From positions 372,001 through 436,000 of the forward strand of contig NZ_JABBGB010000001.1 in assembly GCF_012927185.1 (NCBI RefSeq): 64,000 nucleotides of DNA, given 5' to 3'. The notes below the pieces were generated by a model that worked only from the letters and a program-made list of their open reading frames with translations, was not told where the DNA came from and searched no databases. This stretch comes from Pseudoflavitalea sp. G-6-1-2 (GTDB lineage: Bacteria > Bacteroidota > Bacteroidia > Chitinophagales > Chitinophagaceae). The translations under genes were made by a program, and so were the position numbers. This document shows, piece by piece, positions 8,619-17,619 of this stretch; positions within the stretch are counted from its first letter, which is position 1, and the number at the start of each line of letters is the position of its first letter.

Positions 8619-10802
8619 ATGAAAAAAATATCTTCCCTTGTTCTCTTCAGCTTAATAGCCATAACTGCTTTTTCTCAAAAGCCCTCCAAAGAGCAAATGG
8701 AAGCTGATAGAAAAAAGTTTACTGAAGCGCAAAAACAACTGGAAGCCCAAAAAGCTTCCATGAGCCCCGAAGCCAGAAAAGCTTTGGAAGATATGATGGA
8801 AAAAATGGGCGCTAACAAAGCCATGCAGAATGCTCAGCAGGGGCTTGGCACCAATAATGGAAGAATGTTGCGAGGCGAAGATCCCAACATCATCCCCGAT
8901 AATATTTCAGCATTAAAAGTTGCAGTTACACCCCAAAACAAATCTCAGCTTACAACCTACCTGTCTTCAATGTTTGCAGAAGCCGATAAACTGATAAAAC
9001 CGGAGAATAAATCATCTGTAAAAGGCCTGATGAACCATGCTGAAAAAACAGGCAAGTATGCAATGATATTTTGGGCAAACAATGAATTAGACAAAGCGCT
9101 TTATCTGTTATTGAATACCTGTATTTCCAATGCAGACGATATGGTGTCGCTCAACAATCTTGCAAGCCTGCTCACTATTTCAGGGTACGCACACAAGTCG
9201 TTGCCTCTTTTATTGTATGCGCAAAAACTGCTGCCCAATAGTGGAACATTGGCAAATAATACAGGGCAGGCCTGGCTTAGCCTGGGCAATGTAGAAAAAG
9301 CAAAACCTCTGTTAATTGCTGCAACCGAAAAAGATACCGCCAACTCAGAGGCATACCGGTCATTAGCGCTTATCGCACAAAAACAGGGCAATAGCACCCT
9401 TTGTGCGTCTTATCTCGCAAAAGCTATTGCACATGGCGGCGCCACAAGCCAAAACATAAACCTCCTGCAGAAATTAACACCCGATGCAGATATATCCTCT
9501 ATCTATTTTGCAATACGAAACACTTTTAAGAAATACTACAAAGACCATAGCATTACAAAACGCTTTATTATTCCTGAAATTCCTGACAGTTATGAAGCAG
9601 CAGTAGCCGCTTATTCCGATATCAATAATTTCTTTTTGAACCTGGATGCTACCATTCAGGCTGCCGGGAAAACAAGTAAAGAATTAAACAAACAATATGA
9701 GAAGTCACTGATGGATAATATGAATAAACGAATGGCGAAGATGCAACAAATAACAGCCAATGTTGGTAAACCAGGTGCCGCCAAAATGGTGCAGGATATG
9801 AAATCCGGATTATCCAGCCCTTTTATTGCCCAGGCTGCTCTGATGCTCAATGCCATTGACAATCCGCGATTCAGTGTTTCTTACATAAGCCGGATGAAAA
9901 AAGAATCAGAGAACAGATTGAAAAGTGAAAACGAGTTGAAAGAGGCATTGAAAACAGATTTTGACAACAAGATAAATGCCTTAACAAAAGAACAAGGCAA
10001 AATTGAGGGAGGCGAAGGTAGGGCTGCCGAGAACAGCAGGTTGATGGAAATAGAAAGGGAGCTTTGTCAGTTAAGGACTGAAAGGCAAACTAAATGGTTG
10101 AAAAAGTCAGCAGAAATCAACAACAAATATATCCGTGCAATGGAAGATTTGATGAATCAGCGATTGCAGGAGTACCTTTTCTGGAACACAATCGTAATGC
10201 AATCCCTGCAGGATCCTACATCAGTCAATTTTGCAGCATATACCGGTTACCTCAACAACTTAAATGGTTTTCGCTCTTTCTTTCCTTTTTATAAAGATGG
10301 AACATTCGGGAAGCCATGCGGTGATTATCTTAAAAAAGGCATCAACAGCAAAGGTCAGATACAAGTATGGGAAAGAGAACATTGCGAAGTGGATTTTGGA
10401 TTTGATGCCAAAGTAGTGGGTGGAAAATTTAACTGCGAAGGATTGAAAATGTATGTTGATGCAAAAGCCGGAGAATTTACCTATAGTCAAAACTACGATC
10501 CAGTAACCTGGGAAACTACCGGACACAGCCTCTCTGCCAAAGCTGGAAAAGACAAAGAATTTGAAATCACAAAGAACATAGGTGGAAAAATCGGCGCCTC
10601 TGTTGAAACCACCATAAAATTTGATGGCAATATGAATCCGGTAGATTTGATTGTAACAGGTTCCGCCGGTGCAGAAATAAATGATGGAGCTCTTGGGAGG
10701 GCTTCTGCTGACCTGGGCTCTGTAACTATCTCTGTAAATGGCGGTTTCAATTCCGCGGGCCCAGGTTTTACAAGTTTTGGCAGCAGTTTTCTGAAAAACT
10801 AA
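8619..10802 (+). CDS. Exported TPR-containing protein of unknown function
   Basis: From the ATG at 8619 this is a 727-residue protein with a signal peptide ending TAFSQ. After an Ala/Lys/Met-rich helical segment (about residues 20-75) come helical repeats of TPR type (about 125-290; for example ALYLLLNTCISNADDMVSLNNLASLL). The middle (about 370-520) is strongly helical and charged, probably coiled coil. The last 200 residues change to a Gly-rich beta pattern with a Cys pair region (PCGDY, EHCEVDFGF), resembling the barrel-like C-terminal part of surface proteins. An upstream ATG at 8583 is unlikely because it precedes the predicted transcript start. The function is unknown; the shared promoter element ties it to the 4726 operon. 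Confidence 0.85.
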   Translation: MKKISSLVLFSLIAITAFSQKPSKEQMEADRKKFTEAQKQLEAQKASMSPEARKALEDMMEKMGANKAMQNAQQGLGTNNGRMLRGEDPNIIPDNISALKVAVTPQNKSQLTTYLSSMFAEADKLIKPENKSSVKGLMNHAEKTGKYAMIFWANNELDKALYLLLNTCISNADDMVSLNNLASLLTISGYAHKSLPLLLYAQKLLPNSGTLANNTGQAWLSLGNVEKAKPLLIAATEKDTANSEAYRSLALIAQKQGNSTLCASYLAKAIAHGGATSQNINLLQKLTPDADISSIYFAIRNTFKKYYKDHSITKRFIIPEIPDSYEAAVAAYSDINNFFLNLDATIQAAGKTSKELNKQYEKSLMDNMNKRMAKMQQITANVGKPGAAKMVQDMKSGLSSPFIAQAALMLNAIDNPRFSVSYISRMKKESENRLKSENELKEALKTDFDNKINALTKEQGKIEGGEGRAAENSRLMEIERELCQLRTERQTKWLKKSAEINNKYIRAMEDLMNQRLQEYLFWNTIVMQSLQDPTSVNFAAYTGYLNNLNGFRSFFPFYKDGTFGKPCGDYLKKGINSKGQIQVWEREHCEVDFGFDAKVVGGKFNCEGLKMYVDAKAGEFTYSQNYDPVTWETTGHSLSAKAGKDKEFEITKNIGGKIGASVETTIKFDGNMNPVDLIVTGSAGAEINDGALGRASADLGSVTISVNGGFNSAGPGFTSFGSSFLKN

Positions 10803-10956
10803 ACGATGCTGCTTATGTGTCCTTTACACTGACAATCAACAGGTTTCTGTATTCCCCGAATCATCTGAAACATAAATAACAGCCTGGAGGGGTAACAATT
10901 TCATCGCTTCGCTGATATATAACTGTATCACATCATTTGCCCATAAAACCGAGTAT

Positions 10957-12321
10957 ATGAAAATACAGTTATCCATATGCACCCTGCTCATCGCCACACA
11001 GGCAGGGCTTGCACAAACCAATAACGTGCAGCTTTCATTAAGCTCCGGAATTGCCCACTCTTCTTCCAAAGGAAAAGATAACCTCATTGGAAATGGACAG
11101 CACCTGCAAGCGGATGTTTACTTTCCTTTGCTTAATAAAAGCAGCAACTTCTCACTCGGCATTACCCTCACAGGAAATTATGCCCGCAACAAAAACATCC
11201 ATCCCAATAATAACGATGTATCATCAAAATACAACTTATACAGCACTGCACTTTCTGTAGATTCAAAATCAGGAAGCGCCTACTCCAACAGTTTTTCTGG
11301 TCTCGCCGGAATTCAGGCGCAGTTTGGCTTTGGCCGGTTTCATCTTTCTCCCTCACTCAATGCAGGATACCTGAACTTTCAACAGGAAGGGTTTACCCAA
11401 ACAGGTAGTGTTTCGATCAATGGTGAGCAACATCAAAAAGATCTGGTGAAAAAAGAGCAGCAACAATTTAACGGACTGATCATAAAACCTCAGCTGAGAG
11501 CCGGTTACAGCTTCACTGAAAGCATTGCTGCTTTTGCTGGTGCGGCGTTCGTTGCAGGTCCGGAAATGAAACACACTACTGCTGTTTTGTTACCGGAGGG
11601 CGGTTTCAAAGAAAACAACACCTACGAGATGAGCCAATTGGCAAAAGGCACCTATACCACAACAGAGAATACTTCCAGATACCAGTTGATGGAGTTCAAT
11701 ATTGGCCTCACCTTCTCATTAGGAAAATCGAGAAGAACGAAACGCCCGTCCGGAGCAGCCTCTGCATCTTATGCGGCAGGCAGGGCAATTCCTACCAGCA
11801 CCGAAAAAAGCATCAGCTCAAAAGGCGTCAAACGCAGTGAAGCAAACGAACTTGCCAGACCTGGCAGCCCTATTGGCGGAATTGTTGTGAAAGGAGGAAA
11901 GAATCCCGGAGGAAATATGCTCAACCTCATCAGCGACGAAAATGGACAAGTAATTTTTGAAGCACAGGAATCGGGTGATTACCTTTTCCAATTGAGCGCC
12001 CCTGAACAACCTGCCGGCAAAAGCATCAGTGAAAAAGGAGTTAAACGCAGTGACGCATCAGCAATGGCTAAACCCGGCAATCCAATTGGTGGTATCATTG
12101 TGAAAGGAGGGAAAAATCCGGGAGGGAATGCCTTCAACATCATCAGTAATGCAAACGGAGAAGTGTTATTGCCTCAACTTGAACCCGGCAGTTATCAATT
12201 GATATTGCATTCTCCCTCAACAAACAGCAATGATCCAAAGGCCAGAAAGAAGAAAAAGAAAGAAACCTACGAGCCAACTCCAAGGCCTGGCTTGAAAGAT
12301 GTAATCAAAACTAACGTATAA
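10957..12321 (+). CDS. Outer-membrane-barrel-like protein with duplicated C-terminal carboxypeptidase-regulatory-like module
   Basis: This 454-residue protein has a signal peptide (1-20, ending GLAQ). Residues 21-256 alternate hydrophobic and polar residues with aromatic ends (for example GFGRFHLSPSLNAGYLNF, ending LMEFNIGLTFSLGKS), as in small outer-membrane beta-barrels. A basic linker follows, then two tandem 71-residue modules (about 284-354 and 355-424), each starting KSIS and containing PIGGI(V/I)VKGGKNPGGN and a D/N-x-N/D-G turn before strands ending in GxYxxxL-like motifs, reminiscent of carboxypeptidase-regulatory/transthyretin-like folds. The tail is Lys-rich. It lies 155 bases after the TPR gene on the same strand. 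The modules would sit in the periplasm if the barrel ends in the usual way (inference). Confidence 0.78.
   Translation: MKIQLSICTLLIATQAGLAQTNNVQLSLSSGIAHSSSKGKDNLIGNGQHLQADVYFPLLNKSSNFSLGITLTGNYARNKNIHPNNNDVSSKYNLYSTALSVDSKSGSAYSNSFSGLAGIQAQFGFGRFHLSPSLNAGYLNFQQEGFTQTGSVSINGEQHQKDLVKKEQQQFNGLIIKPQLRAGYSFTESIAAFAGAAFVAGPEMKHTTAVLLPEGGFKENNTYEMSQLAKGTYTTTENTSRYQLMEFNIGLTFSLGKSRRTKRPSGAASASYAAGRAIPTSTEKSISSKGVKRSEANELARPGSPIGGIVVKGGKNPGGNMLNLISDENGQVIFEAQESGDYLFQLSAPEQPAGKSISEKGVKRSDASAMAKPGNPIGGIIVKGGKNPGGNAFNIISNANGEVLLPQLEPGSYQLILHSPSTNSNDPKARKKKKKETYEPTPRPGLKDVIKTNV
11806..12222 (+). repeat. Tandem intragenic duplication encoding two ~71-residue modules
   Basis: Unit 1 runs from about 11806 to 12018 and unit 2 from 12019 to about 12222. 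The proteins share KSIS-KGVKRS at the start and the PIGGI-VKGGKNPGGN core, while the ends of the units have diverged, so the duplication is not recent. Confidence 0.85.
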
Positions 12322-12369
12322 CTTTTTCAAGAACGTTCGGGATACAAATAGCATCAGAGCAAAAACAAG

Positions 12370-12394
12370 AAGTCGAACCCTGCAGGTTCGACTT
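12370..12394. terminator. Bidirectional terminator between convergent genes
   Basis: AAGTCGAACC (12370-12379) pairs with GGTTCGACTT (12385-12394) around a 5-base loop. The plus-strand tail is TCTTATT; on the minus strand the tail is CTTGTTTTT. It can serve the barrel protein gene (+) and the GH18-GH9 operon (-). Confidence 0.85.
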
Positions 12395-12424
12395 TCTTAT
12401 TCATGTTATTATGTTTTCAAATTA

Positions 12425-14884
12425 TCAGAACTCGGAGATCAGCGAGAACCATCTTGCCGCGGGACCAATCCACAACTCCTTATACGTAGCAGTATTCCAT
12501 TGCGGCCAGTAAGGCACATCCCCATTGAATCTCGATTGCATGCCTACAGGAATTCCTCCAACCGTTTCACCCGGCAATGCAGTATACAACTGCGGATAGT
12601 TGCTTCCTTCTCCCCAGATGATTGACTGACCAAAAGGATTTTTACCTACAATCCAGAATAGTTGCTGCTCAGCGATGTCCATCAGTTTCTTATCTTTCAA
12701 GAGACGCCCCGCTAACGCTGCAGCTTTTCCTGTAGACAATTGTACCGCTGCATTACCTCTGAACGAAAACCACACAGGGAATACGCGGAGATAATGTTCA
12801 TCATCGAGCTTAAAGCCATTTTCGAGTTGCTCTTTGTAATCCGCAGAAGCCCCTTTGTAAATGCCTACCTGCACTTTATAAAAATTCACGGAGTCTTTTA
12901 CTTCATTCACATTGTACACGCCACTCGGCACGAGGCCGTAAGGCTGAACATACTGCATGATGTTCTTTAGATAGTCACCATACAATCTCACAGCACCTTC
13001 CCATTTTTTGTAATCAGCGTTATTCGGCTGTGTTTCGCATAGTGCGGTCAGCGCCTGCATATACGCCTGATCTCTCGACTGATGCGTGTAATGCACAATG
13101 GATTGTTTATTCAGATCACGATAAAAGAATCCGCGCGTTTTGTTCTTATCGTTCAGCGGTTCTGTACGCTGACATTGCAGTGTATATTCAATGGCTTTCG
13201 CAGCCACATCCGCATAATATTTATCACGTGTTAATTTATACAACTGGCTTGCAGCAAAAGAGATATTCGCAGAATACTGACTGTTGGATGCCATTGCCGC
13301 GTGATCACCTCCACCACCGATACTGCTCAGATCATTAAATCCAAGGCTGTCGAATCTCTTCTTTGCAAAGGCAAAATCTTCGATGGCTACTTTACGCAGA
13401 AATTCTTTCAGCATCGGATCATTGTCGATACTCATTGCTGCATATGCTTCAACACCAGCGAACACAAAATTTTCAAATGCTCTGTTGTGTACGTGCACTT
13501 GTCTGCGCCTGGATGAATCGTCTTTGGTGCCGATAAAACCATCCGTCCATAAATTGGTGCCCCATGTTTGTGCCCGGTAACCATTACCCAGTCTGGCTTT
13601 CAGAATGCAGTCGATTCCCCATCCTGCTTCTTCCTGCAATCTGAGGAATAATTGCTTATTGCCTTTCGCTTTTGCGTTGTTAGCCATTTCGAGCAATCCG
13701 AAAATAATTTCTCCTGACTGCAATACCTGCTGCGACATATCAGCAGCATCGTGCCATCCTCCGTTGAAAGGGAAAATCTTTCCTTCAAAGTTCGCATTCA
13801 GATCGTGGTGACAGGCACCGTGCTTACCCGGAATCGGATAACCACACCGCTCACAGAAAATAAAATTCAGCATTCGCCAGGCGGAGTTGCTCCAGATATC
13901 TTTATTGATGTGAAAAGGACTGGATACAACGTCTCCAATACGAATAAAATACTCTCCTTCTTTTTTGTAACTGCTGAAATCGATCGATTCAAAATTCCCG
14001 ATAGCAGTTTTCTGTGTGTTTATTTTTCCTTCATACACTACAGCTTTTCCGGCAGCGCTTACCAGCTGAAATTTCCCTTTGTGATTTTTCACATTCACAA
14101 CAGCAGTCTTTTCACTTTCAACACCATAACCGGTGGTGGAATGTACAATGCGGTTATTCGCGGGCATCCATCCCGTAACTACTTCAGGGTTTTCGATGGT
14201 TTGCAGTGATACATCATCGATATCGAATTTCAGTGAATCGCCCATGGTGCGCTCTTTACCGAAGATCTCGATGGCGAACGACAACTTAGAAACTTTATCG
14301 CGAGGCAGCTCGGGCATCTCCACATAAATTTCATTCCATTGCCCGTTGATCAGGTTGATCTCATGGATTCCTTCCCGCTCATATTTATCCGGCACTTTTA
14401 TTTTTCCATCATTCTCCACTATCAGATTGAGGTAAATGCTGCGTGCACCTTCGCAATGCGGATAGATGTACAAATGAATGCGATTATACTTTTCCCAATT
14501 GGCTCCACCCACTTCATAAGTAGCCATGGAGGTACCAAGTCCTATTCCCCAGTTCAGAAAAGTAGGATTGGTTGTTTGACCTACCAAACGCAAACTGTTC
14601 TTACCGGATTTGCTTCGCTCGTTGGTGAGCTGCATATTTCCGAAGCCTTTGTGCGACCACTTATCGAGTGTTTCCATATCACACAATGTTTCGGATGCCA
14701 GCACTTTTTTTCTAAGTCCCGCTGTTTCCAGCGATTTACTGTAATCCAGCGGCAACGGGCTGTGTACATATCCCGTATTCTGGATATCCCGTTTCAGTTG
14801 TTCATCGAACTGAGCAACCAGCAAACCCGGACAAACAACCAATAATACCAGTGCAAAAAGTTCCTTTACTGCTTTTGAATTCAT
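12425..14884 (-). CDS. Glycoside hydrolase family 9 protein with N-terminal beta-sandwich and Ig-like domains
   Basis: From the ATG at 14884 the protein has 819 residues with a signal peptide ending LLVAQ; an in-frame ATG at 14914, directly after the chitinase stop, would add 10 residues. Domains in order: a carbohydrate-binding-like beta-sandwich (about 65-230), an Ig-like CelD_N domain (about 238-325, TGYGVESEKTAV) and a GH9 (alpha/alpha)6 domain. The catalytic-base motif is GGWHDAAD (Asp379/Asp382), and the acid is probably Glu803 in ATYKELWIGP, near the C-terminus. GH9 enzymes hydrolyse beta-1,4-glucans by inversion, but some cleave glucosamine oligomers from the end. Its coupling to a chitinase makes a chito-oligosaccharide substrate possible (inference). 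It is exported. Confidence 0.9.
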   Translation of the reverse strand: MNSKAVKELFALVLLVVCPGLLVAQFDEQLKRDIQNTGYVHSPLPLDYSKSLETAGLRKKVLASETLCDMETLDKWSHKGFGNMQLTNERSKSGKNSLRLVGQTTNPTFLNWGIGLGTSMATYEVGGANWEKYNRIHLYIYPHCEGARSIYLNLIVENDGKIKVPDKYEREGIHEINLINGQWNEIYVEMPELPRDKVSKLSFAIEIFGKERTMGDSLKFDIDDVSLQTIENPEVVTGWMPANNRIVHSTTGYGVESEKTAVVNVKNHKGKFQLVSAAGKAVVYEGKINTQKTAIGNFESIDFSSYKKEGEYFIRIGDVVSSPFHINKDIWSNSAWRMLNFIFCERCGYPIPGKHGACHHDLNANFEGKIFPFNGGWHDAADMSQQVLQSGEIIFGLLEMANNAKAKGNKQLFLRLQEEAGWGIDCILKARLGNGYRAQTWGTNLWTDGFIGTKDDSSRRRQVHVHNRAFENFVFAGVEAYAAMSIDNDPMLKEFLRKVAIEDFAFAKKRFDSLGFNDLSSIGGGGDHAAMASNSQYSANISFAASQLYKLTRDKYYADVAAKAIEYTLQCQRTEPLNDKNKTRGFFYRDLNKQSIVHYTHQSRDQAYMQALTALCETQPNNADYKKWEGAVRLYGDYLKNIMQYVQPYGLVPSGVYNVNEVKDSVNFYKVQVGIYKGASADYKEQLENGFKLDDEHYLRVFPVWFSFRGNAAVQLSTGKAAALAGRLLKDKKLMDIAEQQLFWIVGKNPFGQSIIWGEGSNYPQLYTALPGETVGGIPVGMQSRFNGDVPYWPQWNTATYKELWIGPAARWFSLISEF

Positions 14885-14914
14885 ATACAGGTAGTTTAGG
14901 ATTTTTGAAAACAT

Positions 14915-16057
14915 CTATTTGTACCCAAGCTCTTTGTTGAGCACAGATAGTAAGTACAATTTCCGGTCGCTGAAATATTCCCAGAACATGGCGCCGGCCA
15001 ATTTGTGTTTTTTGATGTAATTGCATTTCTCCTTCACTGATTCTTCATCATCATAAGCGATAAAAGCTTTCTTTTCGGCATTGAAGAGGAAGGGAGCTTT
15101 GGATTGATCATCCCAATATCTCACATACCCTTTTTGATTTATCAGACTGTCTTTCATAAACGTGAAACCTCCGCCGTATGCAGGTTTTACAGGCATCTGA
15201 TATAAACCGTTGTTGTCTGCCGATGCCACCACTCTGCCTTTGCCATAGAAAGGAATGCCTATCACCACTTTTTTCAAATCTACACCCACACTCTTCAGAT
15301 TCTGAATGCAAAGATCAGCGGAGTAGATGTACGGCCTGTTTGCGGGTGTCATAAGATTGGAGTGATGGGACGACATATTATCGTATGTTCCATCGAAGTC
15401 GTAACTCATCAGATTGATATAGTCGAGATAATTTTGTGCAACCTCCATTTGAGTGTGCTGCAGAAATTCCCTCGACCCGCCGATGGCAGTGGTTACCTGA
15501 TATTTCTTGCCTGTTTGTTTGCCAAGCACATCGAGTTTTTCACGAAGTGCTTTGAAGAGATTGGTATAACCTTGTCTGTCTTCGGGACGGTATTTGTTTT
15601 TGTCGCCGATCATTCCCGGATATTCCCAGTCGATGTCTACTCCATCCAGACTGTACGCAGCTACGATATCCACAGCGCTTTGCGCGAAGTTCTGTGTGGA
15701 ACTGTCTGTGAGTACGGCGTCTGAGAAGTTTTTGCTCCAGGTCCAGCCACCAACGGAGATGAGGATTTTCAGATCGGGATTCGTTTTCTTCAATGCAACC
15801 AGATTTCTGAAATTGACCGTATCCGTTTTTTCGTTGTGCAGCCATGCTCTGTTGTCTTTGATATCAACAAAAGCATAATTGATATGCGACAAACGGCTGG
15901 CGTCTATCTGATCGGTTTGTACAACCTGTCCGTTGTACCCACCAACATATCCGATAATAACGGGTTTTGAATTTTTTTGAGCTGTAGCGGGATTAATACC
16001 GGCTAACATCATTACGGCGATTGCCGGAACGAGATACCTGATCGGTTTATATTTCAT
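14915..16057 (-). CDS. Glycoside hydrolase family 18 chitinase
   Basis: This 380-residue exported enzyme (signal peptide to about residue 27, NPATAQ) is a single GH18 TIM barrel. SVGGW (from Ser101) is the SxGG motif, and SLDGVDIDWEYP carries DxxDxDxE with catalytic Glu145. LMSYDFDG and MFWEYFSDR are the later barrel-strand motifs. It should cleave chitin or chito-oligosaccharides by the substrate-assisted retaining mechanism. The upstream in-frame ATG at 16123 is rejected because it precedes the signal peptide with a polar Cys-rich extension. It is the first gene of a two-gene operon with the GH9 protein, whose possible start adjoins this stop codon. No chitin-binding domain is present. Endo-N-acetylglucosaminidase activity is an alternative. 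Confidence 0.92.
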   Translation of the reverse strand: MKYKPIRYLVPAIAVMMLAGINPATAQKNSKPVIIGYVGGYNGQVVQTDQIDASRLSHINYAFVDIKDNRAWLHNEKTDTVNFRNLVALKKTNPDLKILISVGGWTWSKNFSDAVLTDSSTQNFAQSAVDIVAAYSLDGVDIDWEYPGMIGDKNKYRPEDRQGYTNLFKALREKLDVLGKQTGKKYQVTTAIGGSREFLQHTQMEVAQNYLDYINLMSYDFDGTYDNMSSHHSNLMTPANRPYIYSADLCIQNLKSVGVDLKKVVIGIPFYGKGRVVASADNNGLYQMPVKPAYGGGFTFMKDSLINQKGYVRYWDDQSKAPFLFNAEKKAFIAYDDEESVKEKCNYIKKHKLAGAMFWEYFSDRKLYLLSVLNKELGYK

Positions 16058-16431
16058 ATTTCGAATTTGTTTTCTGTCTTTGTGGGGGCAAGATTGAAAA
16101 CTTACGAACGGCAAGCATAGCAAGATCGCAGATCCTCTGAGAAGAAAATCAGGCGCCTTAACTATTTTCCTATTGGCTAATCATTTATACATTGCGAACG
16201 AACACCATATCTGATCGCTGTTCCAGCGCATTCACACAGTTTCTAAAAATAAACTAAAACGACGGCAATGTTATAATAAACAGTGTATGAATTCCAGGGT
16301 TTTGTAACATATGATTTTGAAAACAGTTCAGCGATCAGTAATATTCAGATTGATCAGCATTCGCCGATAAGGCCAAACTAGTGTTCGTTATTTTGCATGA
16401 TGCGAAGTATCTTTAATCCTACTCAACAACC
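16058..16431. promoter_or_regulatory. Divergent intergenic region with two nested inverted repeats
   Basis: This 374-bp gap between the chitinase (-) and the membrane protein gene (+) holds no gene. AACGAACAC (16197-16205) is repeated inverted as GTGTTCGTT (16381-16389), and CTGATCGCTG (16211-16220) as CAGCGATCAG (16330-16339). A TATCTTTA box (16408-16415) may be the -7 element of the 16432 gene. No clear -7 box was found for the chitinase. Confidence 0.5.
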
Positions 16432-16986
16432 ATGAAGCTCACCACCACAGTTTACAAATACAAGCGTTCTGCGCCCTGGCTGATTCTGCTGTTGGTAACA
16501 GCTACGGCGCTGCTCTTTATCTTTTCTTCAAGACTTAATTTATGGGTCAGTGTTCTCGGTGTTGTGTTACTCTTTTCTCTGGCAGTGTATGCAGCTCTGC
16601 GGCCCAAATCGTTGTTCTCGATTCGTTCGGCCGATGAGCGGCTACTGACATTTACACCCGACGAATTGATTTGGGGAACGGTGCAAATGCCTATTCAGGA
16701 AGTGGAAAAACTGAAAGTGTACATTCACGCCTTCAACACATTTAAACATTCCGCTTCTGGAAACCCTAAAAAACATCTGTACAACACAGAATACGGAGAC
16801 CGTAACAGCATTTCATTTGTTTACAGAGGAACTAGTCATAGTTTGATATTTTATCTGGATACTTTTGAGCACTACGATATACTCATAAAGATCCTGCAAA
16901 GCTGGCGGGGAAAAGGTATTGAGCTTACAGCCAGGAGCGCCTTCTCCGACAGCTATATCCGAAAGAATGTACAATGGTTCGGATAG
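16432..16986 (+). CDS. Small membrane protein of unknown function
   Basis: This 184-residue protein has a short basic N-terminus, two adjacent membrane segments (about residues 14-32 and 36-55) and a cytoplasmic or periplasmic domain of about 125 residues with mixed alpha/beta character (LTFTPDELIWGTVQMPIQEVEKLKV), which resembles pleckstrin-like membrane-associated folds such as DUF304/PH-like domains. This is a shape resemblance only. There are no Cys pairs or catalytic motifs. It stands alone, divergent from the chitinase, and is followed by 197 bases without a gene. The function is unknown. Confidence 0.75.
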   Translation: MKLTTTVYKYKRSAPWLILLLVTATALLFIFSSRLNLWVSVLGVVLLFSLAVYAALRPKSLFSIRSADERLLTFTPDELIWGTVQMPIQEVEKLKVYIHAFNTFKHSASGNPKKHLYNTEYGDRNSISFVYRGTSHSLIFYLDTFEHYDILIKILQSWRGKGIELTARSAFSDSYIRKNVQWFG

Positions 16987-17140
16987 AAAAAATATAGATA
17001 GCAGTAACTCCGGTTCTGGACGGAGCTTTTTATTCGGTTTTCCGAAACGCATAGCCCCTTCAAAAAATTGACTTTCCTCATGTCTAATTCAGCCAGTCAC
17101 AAAGTCCATATCTCACCCCTTCAGGGCTGATTTAGCGCAA

Positions 17141-17148
17141 TAAATTTG
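17141..17148 (+). promoter_or_regulatory. -7 promoter box for the SRPBCC gene
   Basis: TAAATTTG is a perfect TAnnTTTG box, 35 bases before the ATG at 17184. No TTG is present at the proper -33 distance, so only half of the promoter is supported. Confidence 0.45.
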
Positions 17149-17183
17149 CTGATGAATCTTTCTAAAAACTAAAATCCTTCGCC

Positions 17184-17594
17184 ATGGCAGATATCCGCCA
17201 TAAGTTAACAATCAAAGCTGCGCCGGCAGAAGTATATCATGCGATAACCACACAGGAAGGGCTTTCTCACTGGTGGTGCAGAAACACCGTAGCAAAGACT
17301 GAAACCGGATTCGTGAACCGTTTCAGTTTCGGAAAGTTTGTAATTGAAATGAAAATAATGCAACTGGCACCCACTCAGAAAGTAGTATGGGAGTGTCTTG
17401 CAGCCACTGAAGAATGGATTGGTACAAAAGTCACATTCGATCTGGAAGATAAAGACGGGAACACCGTTCTTCGTTTCGGTCATACCGGATGGGAAACACA
17501 AACCGATCTTTTTGCAGTATGCTCCTTCGACTGGGCCATGTTTCTGCGCAGCCTGAAACTACTCTGCGAAACAGGAGAAGGGGAACCACAATAA
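17184..17594 (+). CDS. SRPBCC / AHSA1 domain protein
   Basis: This 136-residue protein is a single START-like domain of the AHSA1 (activator of Hsp90 homologue) group: an N-terminal strand with IRHKLTIKAAPAEVYHAITT, then HWWCRNT and the later strands WECLAATEEWIGTKVTFDLE, and a C-terminal helix SFDWAMFLRSLKLLCETG. These bacterial domains bind hydrophobic small molecules; the real ligand is unknown and an Hsp90 link is not implied. The stop lies 25 bases before the SnoaL-like gene at 17620, so the two probably form one transcription unit. It is cytoplasmic. Confidence 0.87.
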   Translation: MADIRHKLTIKAAPAEVYHAITTQEGLSHWWCRNTVAKTETGFVNRFSFGKFVIEMKIMQLAPTQKVVWECLAATEEWIGTKVTFDLEDKDGNTVLRFGHTGWETQTDLFAVCSFDWAMFLRSLKLLCETGEGEPQ

Positions 17595-17619
17595 TCATTC
17601 ACATCTAAAACTAAAAACA

